DNA of 64,000 nucleotides, taken from Ligilactobacillus faecis (GTDB lineage Bacteria; Bacillota; Bacilli; Lactobacillales; Lactobacillaceae). The stretch covers positions 996,501 through 1,060,500 of the forward strand of contig NZ_CP123639.1 of assembly GCF_029889745.1 (NCBI RefSeq), given 5' to 3'. This document shows positions 19,104-27,820 of this stretch, piece by piece. A program made the translations under genes and the position numbers. Each line of letters opens with the position of its first letter. Within the stretch, counting starts at the first letter, position 1. The notes beneath the pieces were generated by a model. That model was not told where the DNA came from. It saw nothing but the letters and a program-made list of their open reading frames with translations, and searched no databases.

Positions 19104-20042
19104 TTATTTTAGGTATTTAGCCATGAAATCGCCAACGCGTTTCGTATATGCGCTTGGATCTTCATAGTAAGACATACCGTGGGCTGCTCCTTTGACGACC
19201 CAGAGCTCTTTTGTGCTTTTATTGGCTTGGTAATTTTCATAGACCATCTCGCTTGGCACAAAACGATCTTTTGAACCGTGGATGAAAAGGGTAGGTAGTT
19301 TATTTTTGGCCAATTGTTTTGTCGTATCACCGTCTTTGAAATCAAAACCGATAAATGGGCGCGCCAACCAGCTTGCAGTTGTCAAGATCGGTTCTTTTGG
19401 AAGCCCAAATTGAGCTGAAAGTTGCTCACCTAATTCAGCTTTGATCGAAGAATAGCCACAATCTTCGACGATCGCTTTGACTTGCGAAGGTAATTTTTCA
19501 CCGCTGAGCATCATGACTGTTGCCCCGCCCATGCTGACGCCAAAGAGTCCGATCTCTGAGTCAGAGCCATTTTTTTGGATGACTTGGGTGAGCCATTTTT
19601 GATAGTCTAAACGGTCAAGCCAGCCAAAAGTGATATATTTTCCTTCACTTTTACCGGCGGCACGATCATCAGGGGCAAGGACGTTATAACCGAGATCATG
19701 AAACATGCGAATATAACTTGCCATCCGTAAGTTATTTTCTCGGTAGCCGTGAGCAATGACGATCGTTTTTAACGTTTGCTTTTGAGCAGGTAAATACAAA
19801 GCTTTGAGTTCTAATTTACCGTCAGCTGAACGTTCCTGCCAAGTTTGGGTCTTTTGCGTCTTGAGCCATTTTTGATCAGCTGTCAAAAGTTTCGCCTTTT
19901 TAGGCGCTGAGGCTCCAAGAGTAGCTGAATCACGCACAAAAGCATAATTGACTAGGTAGGCATTACCCCCCAGATAGATCAGTGCTAAAAGTGCTCCGAG
20001 AATCAATAATAATTTCTTTTTGTTGAATTTCTTTTTCATCAC
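19104..20042 (-). CDS. Membrane-anchored alpha/beta hydrolase
   Basis: 312 residues. An N-terminal signal anchor (KKKLLLILGALLALIYLGG) is followed by an alpha/beta hydrolase fold. TIVIAHGYREN gives the oxyanion strand, GLFGVSMGGATVM the nucleophile elbow Ser, HGSKDRFVPSEMVY the acid Asp and KGAAHGMSYYED the His. The fold resembles the BAAT/YqkD-type extracellular hydrolases of Firmicutes. It probably acts on the outer face of the membrane; its ester or peptide substrate is unknown. Confidence 0.88.
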   Translation of the reverse strand: MMKKKFNKKKLLLILGALLALIYLGGNAYLVNYAFVRDSATLGASAPKKAKLLTADQKWLKTQKTQTWQERSADGKLELKALYLPAQKQTLKTIVIAHGYRENNLRMASYIRMFHDLGYNVLAPDDRAAGKSEGKYITFGWLDRLDYQKWLTQVIQKNGSDSEIGLFGVSMGGATVMMLSGEKLPSQVKAIVEDCGYSSIKAELGEQLSAQFGLPKEPILTTASWLARPFIGFDFKDGDTTKQLAKNKLPTLFIHGSKDRFVPSEMVYENYQANKSTKELWVVKGAAHGMSYYEDPSAYTKRVGDFMAKYLK

Positions 20043-20100
20043 TAAAAAGTTAGCTTAACAAAATGCTAACGAATGCGCCTCTTTCTTCGTAGGTATTTTG

Positions 20101-20931
20101 TCACAAGCATTCAAAACCGACCATCAGACCACCTTGTTCGGCATAGTAACTACAGATCCCACGGGTCTTAGTCAAAGTGATCTGTGCTTTAGGGTGTTGC
20201 GCTTTGATCTTTTCAGCCAGTAGTTTAGCGCCTGCTTCGTTCAAACAGTGGGCGATACAAACTTTTCCTTCGGTAAACCCACTGGCTCCCATTTCATTTA
20301 AGATCAATGACAAGGCTTTAGCTTGGCCACGCGCTTTTCCAAGCGGAGTCAATTTTCCATCTGTGTCAGTCCCAACGATCCGAAGTTTCAATAAATTTGC
20401 GACTTTTGCCGTTGCGCGACTGACCCGTCCGTTATTGACAAGATTGGTCAACGATTCAAGGGAAAAGATCAGTTTTGTTTTTGTCAAATAAAGCGTAAGA
20501 GCTTGTTTGATCCCGTCAAATGAGACCCCTTCATTGATCAAAGTAACTGCTTTATGTATCAGAAGTTCCATTCGTGGCCCCGCTGAGGTGCTATCTAAAA
20601 CAAAGATCTTAGCTTCAGGATGGTCTTCTAAGTAAAGTTCGCGTGCTTGGACAGCTGCTGAGTAACTACCTGAGAGTGCTCCAGTGATCGTAAAAACGAT
20701 GACGATATCGGCACCTGCGTAGGCGCGCATCCACTGATCGATGTTAGGACAAGCAGTACTACTCTTTGTTGTTAATTGACTCAGGTCAGTGATCATTTGG
20801 GTGACATCTAAAAAACGATCATCGCGATACTCTTTTTTATCTGCCATGATCGTGATCGGGACGTTTTCAAAAGTGACACCTGGTAAGTCAGTTAAGTTAG
20901 CACCAGAATCAGTAACGATCTTGTAGTTCAT
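20101..20931 (-). CDS. DegV family fatty-acid-binding protein
   Basis: 276 residues beginning NYKIVTDSGANLT, the hallmark of DegV (FakB-like) proteins. ITGALSGSYSAAVQAR and VLDSTSAGPRMELL supply the lipid-head-group contacts, and the segment LVNNGRVSR matches the conserved NGR site. FakB proteins present fatty acids to the kinase FakA for incorporation into phospholipids. No fakA gene is next to it, which is normal for the several DegV paralogues of a lactobacillus. Confidence 0.9.
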   Translation of the reverse strand: MNYKIVTDSGANLTDLPGVTFENVPITIMADKKEYRDDRFLDVTQMITDLSQLTTKSSTACPNIDQWMRAYAGADIVIVFTITGALSGSYSAAVQARELYLEDHPEAKIFVLDSTSAGPRMELLIHKAVTLINEGVSFDGIKQALTLYLTKTKLIFSLESLTNLVNNGRVSRATAKVANLLKLRIVGTDTDGKLTPLGKARGQAKALSLILNEMGASGFTEGKVCIAHCLNEAGAKLLAEKIKAQHPKAQITLTKTRGICSYYAEQGGLMVGFECL

Positions 20932-21082
20932 TAAGAACCTCCTTAATATTGAATATCTTTTTAGCGGTTTTTGAAAAACTTGTGGTATATTGAGTATAAA
21001 CAGATAAATTCTTTTTGTAAAGTTAAAACTAGCTCGCAGTTTTAAATTAAGTTATAATTAAAAATGTGAAAGGAATATGATA

Positions 21083-21592
21083 ATGGCGACTGAAATGCAA
21101 AAAAGGTTACAGGAAACGATCAAAGATTTTTCTTTACCAACGTTTGAGGAGATCCCGACAGTAGGACTTTATCTAGAACAAACATCGAATTTTATCAATA
21201 GTTATTTAGAGGAATTATTAGGGACCAAACTGACTCCTTCAATGATCAGTAATTATGTCAAAAAAAATTTGATCGCTCGCCCAGAAAAAAAGTTATATTC
21301 GCGCGAACAACTCGCATATCTATTTTTCATTGCTCTAGCTAAAACAGTCTTACCGCTAGATGATCTTAAACTCCTTGTTAAAGTTCAGCAAGAATCATAT
21401 GCGACAGAAGTAGCTTACCGTTATTTTTGTGAAGAATTGAAACAAACTTTAACAGCAGTTTTTGAACATAAAGCTTTAGAGCTGACGACGGCTGATCAAC
21501 CTGAGCAAAAGATCATGTTGTCAAATATCATTATTACAGTCGCACATAAGATCTATTTGGAAAAGTATTTCGCTGTTTTACAAGATAAATAA
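21083..21592 (+). CDS. DUF1836 domain protein
   Basis: 169 residues from ATG 21083, chosen because AAAGGA (21069-21074) is 8 nt upstream; the ATG at 21077 is too close to it. The MerR-like helix-turn-helix pattern (LTPSMISNYVKKNLIARPEKKLYSREQLAYL) is typical of DUF1836 proteins, probably small DNA-binding regulators. It is 11 nt upstream of a NatAB-like ABC exporter operon and may control it. Function not established. Confidence 0.82.
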   Translation: MATEMQKRLQETIKDFSLPTFEEIPTVGLYLEQTSNFINSYLEELLGTKLTPSMISNYVKKNLIARPEKKLYSREQLAYLFFIALAKTVLPLDDLKLLVKVQQESYATEVAYRYFCEELKQTLTAVFEHKALELTTADQPEQKIMLSNIIITVAHKIYLEKYFAVLQDK

Positions 21593-21603
21593 GGGGGTAG
21601 GGT

Positions 21604-22506
21604 ATGTTAGAAGTAAAGCGACTCAACAAAAGCTTTGGCCAGATGCAAGCTGTCAATGATCTATCTTTTCAGATCGAAGATGGACAGATCTTAGGATTGA
21701 TCGGACAAAATGGTGCAGGCAAAACGACGACTTTTAGAATGATCTTAGGTCTGATGCAAGCTGATCAAGGTGAAGTCTTATGGAATGGAGAACCGATCGG
21801 ACCAAAGCATCAAAATTTGATCGGGTATTTACCTGAGGAGCGTGGACTTTATCCTAAAGAAACAGTCGAGCATCAGATCATTTATTTTGGGAATTTACGG
21901 GGAATACCAGCCTCAGAACTCAAACAAGAAGTGGATGTATGGTTAGAAAAGTTTGCCGTGAAAGGTAAAAAGAGTGACAAGATCAAATCACTTTCAAAAG
22001 GAAACCAACAAAAAGTTCAATTGATCACGACCTTGATCCATCGACCTAAACTTGTCATCTTAGATGAACCGTTCAGTGGACTTGATCCCTTGAACGCAGA
22101 CATTATGAAACAAGCGATCCTAGAGCTCAAAAAAGCTGGAGCGTGTGTGATCTTTTCTAGTCATAATATGGCCAATGTGGAAGAGCTTTGTGATCAATTA
22201 TTGATGATCAAAGATGGAAAAGAAGTTTTAGCCGGAACGGTGACTGATATCCGTGAATCTTTTGGACGGATCAAAGTCTTCTTAGAAGCGCAAGTGACGC
22301 TTGCCGAGCTGGAAGCTTTACCATATGTCGAAAAGGTCAAAGAAAAACAAAAACTCTTTGAAGTGACTTTGACGACACCAGAAGCAGGAAAAGAACTTTT
22401 TAAGTTTGCGCTAAAAGATGATTATATCGCAACTTTTAGTCAGCAACCGCTCTCATTAGAAGAGATCTTCAAACTAAAAGCAGGGCAGGTGAAAAGAGAT
22501 GAGTAA
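21604..22506 (+). CDS. ABC transporter ATP-binding protein, NatA/YhaQ-like
   Basis: 300 residues. Walker A is GQNGAGKTT, the signature LSKGNQQKV, Walker B LVILDEPFSGLDP and the H-loop FSSHNMANVE. A C-terminal DUF4162-type extension (residues about 220-300) is diagnostic of NatA/YhaQ-type exporters. It overlaps the permease gene by 8 nt. The usual role is sodium or drug export, or envelope stress response. Substrate unknown. Confidence 0.9.
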   Translation: MLEVKRLNKSFGQMQAVNDLSFQIEDGQILGLIGQNGAGKTTTFRMILGLMQADQGEVLWNGEPIGPKHQNLIGYLPEERGLYPKETVEHQIIYFGNLRGIPASELKQEVDVWLEKFAVKGKKSDKIKSLSKGNQQKVQLITTLIHRPKLVILDEPFSGLDPLNADIMKQAILELKKAGACVIFSSHNMANVEELCDQLLMIKDGKEVLAGTVTDIRESFGRIKVFLEAQVTLAELEALPYVEKVKEKQKLFEVTLTTPEAGKELFKFALKDDYIATFSQQPLSLEEIFKLKAGQVKRDE

Positions 22507-23752
22507 GTTTTGGATCATTGCCAAAGACGTTTATTTTAAAACGATCAAGACCCCTTCATTTATCATCGGGATCTTTTTACCCTTTATCGTAGTTTTAGGG
22601 GGGATCTTTTTTGCAAATTTCGCCAAAGAAGACCAAAGTTTGCAAAAAATTGGTGTTTATACTAAAGAACCGGCTTTGACGCAAGCACTTGTCGCACAAA
22701 AACAAGCTCAAGTTCGCTATCGCCCACTATCGTCGTTAAAAGAGGCCAAATCCCAGCTCAAAGCAGAAAAGATCGACTATTACTTAGTAGTTGAGCAAAA
22801 AGGTGTCCAATTGACGAGTACGGTCTATGGGAAAGATATCCCGGGAAATAATTTAAAGCAAAAGCTCACCCAAACGGTAACCAATGTGCAGTTAGGCTTA
22901 AAAGCAAACGCTTATCAGCTCACACCAAAGCAGATCGAGACTCTCGTTGAACCAGCGCAACTAACGCCTAAAAAAGTTGATTTTGAGGCAGATGGGCAAG
23001 TTCAGATCAAAGATGATACTTCAGATATTGAGTTTATGATCGCGTATGTTGCTTGTATTTTTACTTTCTTTTTAGTGATGACGTATGCTAGTATCATCGC
23101 ACAAGAGATCGCAAGTGAAAAAGGGATGCGGATCATGGAAGTCATTTTGTCAAGTACGAGTGCTAAGACGCATTTTTATGGGAAATTAGCTGGTGTGATC
23201 TTGGCGACACTCACGCAATTATTTTTAATGGGACTTTTACTCGTTGGGACTAAATTTGCTTTTCAAAATGATGAAAATGTCAAGGGTCTATTTAAAATGG
23301 TCGATCTTGATCAAGTCTCCAGTAGTTATTTAGTCTTCTTATTGCTCTTTATTATTGGTGGTTGCTTGCTTTATGCTGTTTTGGCTGCTTTATGCGGTTC
23401 TTTAGTCAACCGGGCAGAAGACGCCCCTAAAGCAGTAGCGCCAGTCAGTTATTTGTTACTGATCGCGTATATTTTAGGCTTAGTGATGGCAGTTAATGAT
23501 CCCAATAATATTTTAGTGACGGTGACGAGTTACCTGCCATTTTTCTCGACCTTTATCATGCCTGTTCTCTTAGCTAAAGGTCTAGCAACGACTTTGAGTG
23601 CAGTGCTCTCGCTTGTGATCTTAGGTGGCTCGCTAGTTGTCTTAGCCGTTCTTTCGGCTAAGATGTATAAAGCTAATGTTTTAGTCTATGATCAACGAGG
23701 AATTTGGTCAGCTCTCAAGAAATCGGTCGTTTTGTTACGAAAAGGTGTTTAG
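22499..23752 (+). CDS. ABC-2 permease, NatB/YhaP-like
   Basis: 417 residues. One N-terminal helix, a large extracytoplasmic domain (about residues 40-180) and five to six C-terminal helices with the conserved IASEKGMRIMEVILSSTSAKTHFYGKLAG segment make a NatB/YhaP-type permease. Translational overlap with the ATPase gene shows they form one exporter. A terminator follows at once. Confidence 0.9.
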   Translation: MSKFWIIAKDVYFKTIKTPSFIIGIFLPFIVVLGGIFFANFAKEDQSLQKIGVYTKEPALTQALVAQKQAQVRYRPLSSLKEAKSQLKAEKIDYYLVVEQKGVQLTSTVYGKDIPGNNLKQKLTQTVTNVQLGLKANAYQLTPKQIETLVEPAQLTPKKVDFEADGQVQIKDDTSDIEFMIAYVACIFTFFLVMTYASIIAQEIASEKGMRIMEVILSSTSAKTHFYGKLAGVILATLTQLFLMGLLLVGTKFAFQNDENVKGLFKMVDLDQVSSSYLVFLLLFIIGGCLLYAVLAALCGSLVNRAEDAPKAVAPVSYLLLIAYILGLVMAVNDPNNILVTVTSYLPFFSTFIMPVLLAKGLATTLSAVLSLVILGGSLVVLAVLSAKMYKANVLVYDQRGIWSALKKSVVLLRKGV

Positions 23753-23754
23753 CT

Positions 23755-23786
23755 AAAAAACTGGTCATTTAATTGGCCAGTTTTTG
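23755..23786 (+). terminator. Terminator of the NatAB-like operon
   Basis: AAAAACTGG (23756-23764) pairs with CCAGTTTTT (23777-23785), 3 nt after the stop codon. Confidence 0.8.
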
Positions 23787-23826
23787 CGTTATAATTGAAT
23801 TACAAAAGTACAAGGGGGATCAAAAG

Positions 23827-24078
23827 ATGGAACGTAAACGTAATGTACGTCGCAAAGAAGAAAAGAAGATCGAGATCAGTAGTGCTGGAAAACCTTTCGT
23901 TAAGGGGACTCATGTTGCCTTTTCTTATCATCGGCACCATTTTAAAGGGACCATCGAAAAGCAATTGCGAAATTCAGCGATCATCGTCTTTGATCCCGAA
24001 TACGAAATGACTAATACTGCGATCGATCTTAAGCAACGGATCGTGATCAGTTATACTAAAATGAAAGCGATCAAGTGA
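23827..24078 (+). CDS. DUF2187-like small protein
   Basis: 83 residues from ATG 23827 (AAGGGGGAT 6 nt upstream; a longer frame from 23773 runs through the terminator and is rejected). A very basic N-terminus (MERKRNVRRKEEKKIE) precedes a KOW-like beta barrel: FVKGTHVAFSYHRHHFKGTI, SAIIVFDPEYEMTN, KQRIVISYTKMK. This matches YkvS/DUF2187 in pattern. It overlaps the potassium-channel gene by 4 nt and may be co-expressed with it. Confidence 0.7.
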   Translation: MERKRNVRRKEEKKIEISSAGKPFVKGTHVAFSYHRHHFKGTIEKQLRNSAIIVFDPEYEMTNTAIDLKQRIVISYTKMKAIK

Positions 24079-25475
24079 TAAGAAGTATGTTTTATAAGCT
24101 AAAAAAGAAAATCGGGATGAAATATCGAGAGGCGACTCCGATCCAATTATTGGTCGCTTACTATGCGATCGCAACGCTAGTGACATTTTTTTTACTATGT
24201 TTACCAGTTTTTAAATTACCCGATGCCCCAAAGACAACGCTTTTAGATGACCTTTTTATGGCGATCTCAACGATCAGTGTGACAGGCTTGACGACTTTTC
24301 CGATCGATCAAGTTTATAACCAATACGGGGTGATCTTACTGGAAGTCTTGTTCCAAGTTGGGGGCTTTGGGGTTACGATGTTAGCGACTGTTGCGATGGT
24401 CTTGACTGGAAGACGCATCGGTCTGCATCAACGGCAACTGATCCAATTTGATATGAATCAGCCACGTTTGAGTGGGATGGTCAAATTGGTGACGTCTGTC
24501 TTTGGACTGATGCTGATGGTCCAACTTATCTTTGGGATCTTATTTTCACTTTATTTTGCGTGGAACGAGGTCTATCCAACTTTTAGCGAAGATCTATTTC
24601 ATGGGATGTATATCTCAGTTAGCGCAGTTACCAATGCTGGGTTTGATGTGACTGGGGATTCGATCATTCCGTTTCGTAACGATCATCTTTTCTTATTGAT
24701 CATTATGGTCTTGATCGTGATCGGCAGTATCGGTTATCCTGTGTTGACTGAGATCGAAGCTTGGCTCGTTTATAAATTTAAGTATCCTGGACGCCGAAAA
24801 TTTCGTTTTTCGCTCTTTTGTAAACTAGCTGTCTTTTTTGCAGTTATTTTTACAGTGGTGGGAACGGTCTTGCTTTATCTTTCTGAAAATGAAGGCTTCA
24901 AGTTGCGCGCAGATAGTTTGAGCAACTTTATGTCAGCAATGTTTTATAGTGTTTCAGCGCGTAATGCCGGACTGCAGATCAATAGTATGAATGATTTTAA
25001 TCATACGACGTTATTGATGTTAGCTTTACTGATGTTTATCGGTGCTAGTCCAAGTTCAGTCGGTGGCGGAGTCCGAACAACAACGATCGGGATCTTTATT
25101 TTATATCTTTATTCATTTATTCGCGGGCGTAATAATATCAATATCTTTAATCGACGGATCAGTCAAGGTGATGTGCAAAAAGCGATCGTTGTCGTAAGTT
25201 TATCGACTCTTCTATGCGTCTGTGCGGTCTTTATCTTATCAGTCACAGAAGATGCTCCGCTGTTAGCACTTGTCTTTGAAGTCGCTTCGGCGTTTGGAAC
25301 GACAGGTCTTTCGCTTGGGATCACAGAAAGCCTTTCAACTTTAGGAAAGATCGTGATCATGGTCTTGATGTTTGTCGGACGGATCGGGATGCTATATACG
25401 CTGATGTTTTTCATTCGCAAGCGTGACCGCGATCTTAGCTATAAGCTTCCGACAGAGAAGATCATCATTGGTTGA
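24075..25475 (+). CDS. Potassium uptake channel subunit, TrkH/KtrB family
   Basis: 466 residues with about ten helices and four pore-loop repeats: ISVTGLTT, SAVTNAGFD, SARNAGLQ and SAFGTTGLS. The central glycines form the K+ selectivity filter of the SKT superfamily, here KtrB-like. Transport needs a cytosolic KtrA/TrkA RCK subunit; none is in the window. The start is either the GTG at 24075, overlapping the upstream TGA, or ATG 24087. Confidence 0.92.
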   Translation: MIRSMFYKLKKKIGMKYREATPIQLLVAYYAIATLVTFFLLCLPVFKLPDAPKTTLLDDLFMAISTISVTGLTTFPIDQVYNQYGVILLEVLFQVGGFGVTMLATVAMVLTGRRIGLHQRQLIQFDMNQPRLSGMVKLVTSVFGLMLMVQLIFGILFSLYFAWNEVYPTFSEDLFHGMYISVSAVTNAGFDVTGDSIIPFRNDHLFLLIIMVLIVIGSIGYPVLTEIEAWLVYKFKYPGRRKFRFSLFCKLAVFFAVIFTVVGTVLLYLSENEGFKLRADSLSNFMSAMFYSVSARNAGLQINSMNDFNHTTLLMLALLMFIGASPSSVGGGVRTTTIGIFILYLYSFIRGRNNINIFNRRISQGDVQKAIVVVSLSTLLCVCAVFILSVTEDAPLLALVFEVASAFGTTGLSLGITESLSTLGKIVIMVLMFVGRIGMLYTLMFFIRKRDRDLSYKLPTEKIIIG

Positions 25476-25623
25476 TCTTTTTAGGGAAGGTTTTTTGTCT
25501 GATACTGGTGTGGTATAATCGAGAATGCAGGAAGTTTTTTGACCAGTGTGCACTTAAAATAAGTGGATACGTTTCAAATATTTTTACGGTCAGGGGACCG
25601 GATTCTTTAATGGAGGCTTTTTT
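25476..25623 (+). promoter_or_regulatory. Promoter and structured leader of azlCD
   Basis: An extended -10 promoter, TGGTATAAT (25511-25519), precedes a leader of about 95 nt. The leader can form CACTT-AAAAT-AAGTG and CGGTC-AGGG-GACCG hairpins. The second lies about 25 nt before the ribosome binding site GGAGG (25612-25616). No match to a T-box or named riboswitch was seen; regulation is inferred only. Confidence 0.45.
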
Positions 25624-26391
25624 GTGGAAAAAGAGAAACCACGTTGGCGCGAGGTCTTTGATATCTCGCTCCCTTTATGTCTTAGTTATATCCCGATCGG
25701 ACTAGCCTGTGGTGTTTTGTTACACGCCGCTGGTTTTAATTGGCTCATGACAACATTAGTTTCATTATTAGTCTTTTCAGGAGGAGCGCAGTTTATGATC
25801 GCATCGATGTTAGTTGCCAATGCACCGATGCATACGATCTTGATCATGTTATTTTTCTTAGAATTGCGGTATGCCTTACTTGGTTCAAGTCTGTCGCAGT
25901 ATATGCGGGGGACTAGCAAGAAATTTTTATATCTCTTTGCCGCTTCTTTGAATGATGAAAACTATGCAGTCAACTATTTGAAATCTGCGACTGATAAAGC
26001 ATGGACCCCTAAAGATGCTCTACTTGTTGAACATTATTCGCTTTTATTTTGGACAGGGGCCAACTTGATCGGAAGCTTGATCGGAAATATGATCACCATC
26101 AATTTAGATATCGTTGATTTTGCATTAACAGCACTTTTCCTTTATATGATCGTGATGCAAGTCAAGAATGTTTTGACGATCGTGATCAGCTTTTTAGCGG
26201 CGGTGTTAGCGATCATTGCGATGGTCTTGATCAAGAGTACGATGGGACTTGTTGTTGCGACGTTACTTGCTTCTTTGATCGGCTTTATGATCGAAGACTA
26301 TTTGGTCAAGCATGGACGTGAAAAAGGCTTTTTACTAAAGAAGATCAAGCCTAAAGCAAGTCGAAAAGTTATCAGCAAGTCGGGGGAATAG
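25624..26391 (+). CDS. azlC: Branched-chain amino acid exporter large subunit AzlC
   Basis: 255 residues from GTG 25624, with GGAGG 7 nt upstream. The opening segment (FDISLPLCLSYIPIGLACGVLLHAAGF) and FSGGAQFMIASML match AzlC. Helix density fits an inner-membrane large subunit. With the adjoining AzlD-type gene it forms the exporter known in other bacteria for branched-chain amino acids and their toxic analogues. Confidence 0.9.
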   Translation: MEKEKPRWREVFDISLPLCLSYIPIGLACGVLLHAAGFNWLMTTLVSLLVFSGGAQFMIASMLVANAPMHTILIMLFFLELRYALLGSSLSQYMRGTSKKFLYLFAASLNDENYAVNYLKSATDKAWTPKDALLVEHYSLLFWTGANLIGSLIGNMITINLDIVDFALTALFLYMIVMQVKNVLTIVISFLAAVLAIIAMVLIKSTMGLVVATLLASLIGFMIEDYLVKHGREKGFLLKKIKPKASRKVISKSGE

Positions 26392-26394
26392 CTT

Positions 26395-26736
26395 ATGAGT
26401 ATGTCTAATATGGATCATTTGATCTTGATTTTATTATCCATGGTAGTTGCCTATTTACCACGCTTTATTCCTTTGCGGATCTTTTCGACACGGCAGATCC
26501 CACAGTGGTTCAATGAATGGATGAAATATGTGCCAGTCTCTTTATTTACGGCACTTGTTGTTAAAGATGTTTTTATCGATACCAAGGATTACACCTTTGT
26601 TGGCCTTGGATATATGGCAAAGATCTTTGCAGCGATCTGTGTGATCGTTGTCGCTTACCGCTCACGTTCGATGGGGCTTTCCGTTGTTTTGGGCTTAGTG
26701 GCAGTCGCGATCTTGGCCTTATTTATGCCAGTATAG
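26395..26736 (+). CDS. azlD: Branched-chain amino acid exporter small subunit AzlD
   Basis: 113 residues with four hydrophobic segments. YLPRFIPLRIF and WMKYVPVSLFTALVVKDV are the typical AzlD motifs. It starts 3 nt after azlC and is certainly co-translated. Confidence 0.9.
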   Translation: MSMSNMDHLILILLSMVVAYLPRFIPLRIFSTRQIPQWFNEWMKYVPVSLFTALVVKDVFIDTKDYTFVGLGYMAKIFAAICVIVVAYRSRSMGLSVVLGLVAVAILALFMPV

Positions 26737-26742
26737 TTTCAT

Positions 26743-26774
26743 GACCGTTGCCACTTAAGGTAATGGTCTTTTTT
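26743..26774 (+). terminator. Terminator of azlCD
   Basis: GACCGTTGCC (26743-26752) pairs with GGTAATGGTC (26759-26768) with mismatches in the middle, followed by a T-run. Confidence 0.65.
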
Positions 26775-26798
26775 AGCTAAAGAAAAGAGGGGTCAGTG

Positions 26799-27599
26799 AT
26801 GAAAAGATGGATCTGGTGGAGTATCGTTGGCGTGATCGTAGCAGTCTGCTTTATCGGTTTTGGTCTAACTAAAAAAGTTGAGACTGATAAGATCTACCAA
26901 AATGCCTTCGATTCAGGTCAAAGCTATTTAAATGATGGGAATTATCGCGATGCTAAGATCGCTTTTCAAGATGCGCTCAAAAAGCGGCCTAACGATCAAA
27001 AGGCTACAGCTCATTTGAAACAAGTCACGCTTTACGAACAAGGACTCGCACAGATCGATCAAAGAGCCTATACGAAAGCTAAGGCGACGTTCAATAAGAC
27101 AGAACAAGTCAAAGACGGTTCACCACTTTTGAATAAACGGGCGATCGAAAAACAAGTCGAGTTAAAAGAAGTCAGTGTTCAGCGCGCGAATTTTGCTAAA
27201 GCTTATAAAAAAGCAGCCTCGTTGACTAAAAATTATGAATATACTTCGTCAAACACTCAATTAGCGGTGATCTTAGGTTATAGCGGGATCGAGCAAACGT
27301 ATTATGAAGATATCTTCCAAAAAGCCCAAGCATTGAAAAAAGAAAATGATGCCCAGTTGAGACGGTTAGGATATACTGTCAAAAGCCCAGATGACCGTTC
27401 TGAAAGTGCAGAACAAAGCGCGACGAAGTTAGCTCGTCAAAATAAGATCTCAAAAGCTCAGATCAGACAAGCTAAACAAGAACTTGAGCAAAGTGGATTA
27501 GATATCAGTGATTTAGACGATAAACAGATCATCAAATTGATCATTCAAGCCAAAAGTGAAAAGAAAAGTATTCAAGCGATCGCTGAAGAATATAAATAA
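26799..27599 (+). CDS. Membrane-anchored TPR protein
   Basis: 266 residues from ATG 26799 (GAGGGG 6 nt upstream). One N-terminal helix (WWSIVGVIVAVCFIGFGL) anchors an extracytoplasmic or cytoplasmic helical domain. Two tetratricopeptide-like units are visible: YQNAFDSGQSYLNDGNYRDAKIAFQDALKKRPND and YEQGLAQIDQRAYTKAKATF. The C-terminal part is charged and helical. It is monocistronic. TPRs mediate protein-protein contact; the partner is unknown. Confidence 0.7.
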   Translation: MKRWIWWSIVGVIVAVCFIGFGLTKKVETDKIYQNAFDSGQSYLNDGNYRDAKIAFQDALKKRPNDQKATAHLKQVTLYEQGLAQIDQRAYTKAKATFNKTEQVKDGSPLLNKRAIEKQVELKEVSVQRANFAKAYKKAASLTKNYEYTSSNTQLAVILGYSGIEQTYYEDIFQKAQALKKENDAQLRRLGYTVKSPDDRSESAEQSATKLARQNKISKAQIRQAKQELEQSGLDISDLDDKQIIKLIIQAKSEKKSIQAIAEEYK

Positions 27600-27637
27600 A
27601 GTATTTGATCTAGTACGATCAGATGCTTTATTTTTTT
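27598..27637 (+). terminator. Terminator of the TPR protein gene
   Basis: AAAGTATTTGATC (27598-27610) pairs with GATCAGATGCTTT (27617-27629) using G-U and one mismatch, followed by a T-run. Confidence 0.75.
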
Positions 27638-27674
27638 GTTTTTTATTTTTGTATATACTTTTGATACATATGAG

Positions 27675-27703
27675 TTGACCAATTTAAACATTTAATATAT
27701 ACT
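27675..27703 (+). promoter_or_regulatory. Promoter of the beta-glucoside operon
   Basis: TTGACC (27675-27680) and TATACT (27698-27703) are separated by exactly 17 nt. The predicted start is near 27710, about 110 nt before the EIIC start codon. Confidence 0.75.
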
Positions 27704-27719
27704 AACAATTGTAAAAAAA

Positions 27720-27794
27720 GTTAAGCGTTTACAATAGATGTAAAAGTATAGTCATTTTTGTGAGATATTCATATTTTTTGTAAACGGTTAAACA
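27720..27794 (+). promoter_or_regulatory. Two cre-like sites
   Basis: 27720-27733 read on the minus strand is TGTAAACGCTTAAC, 12 of 14 positions of the CcpA box TGWAANCGNTNWCA. 27779-27792 is TGTAAACGGTTAAA, 13 of 14. Both lie downstream of the -10 box, as expected for a roadblock or operator in catabolite repression. The two sites are inverted relative to each other and could also form a long hairpin in the leader RNA. Confidence 0.55.
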
Positions 27795-27820
27795 AAATTA
27801 TAAAATGGAGGAAATGGGTC

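Noticed and set aside
25472-25705. 77-codon ORF overlapping the azlC start
   Set aside because: Covers the azlC promoter and leader, has no ribosome binding site and overlaps azlC in another frame.
27720-27794. Antiterminator (RAT) site of a LicT/BglG type
   Set aside because: No RAT-like sequence overlapping a terminator and no BglG-type gene; cre-like sites explain the repeats better.
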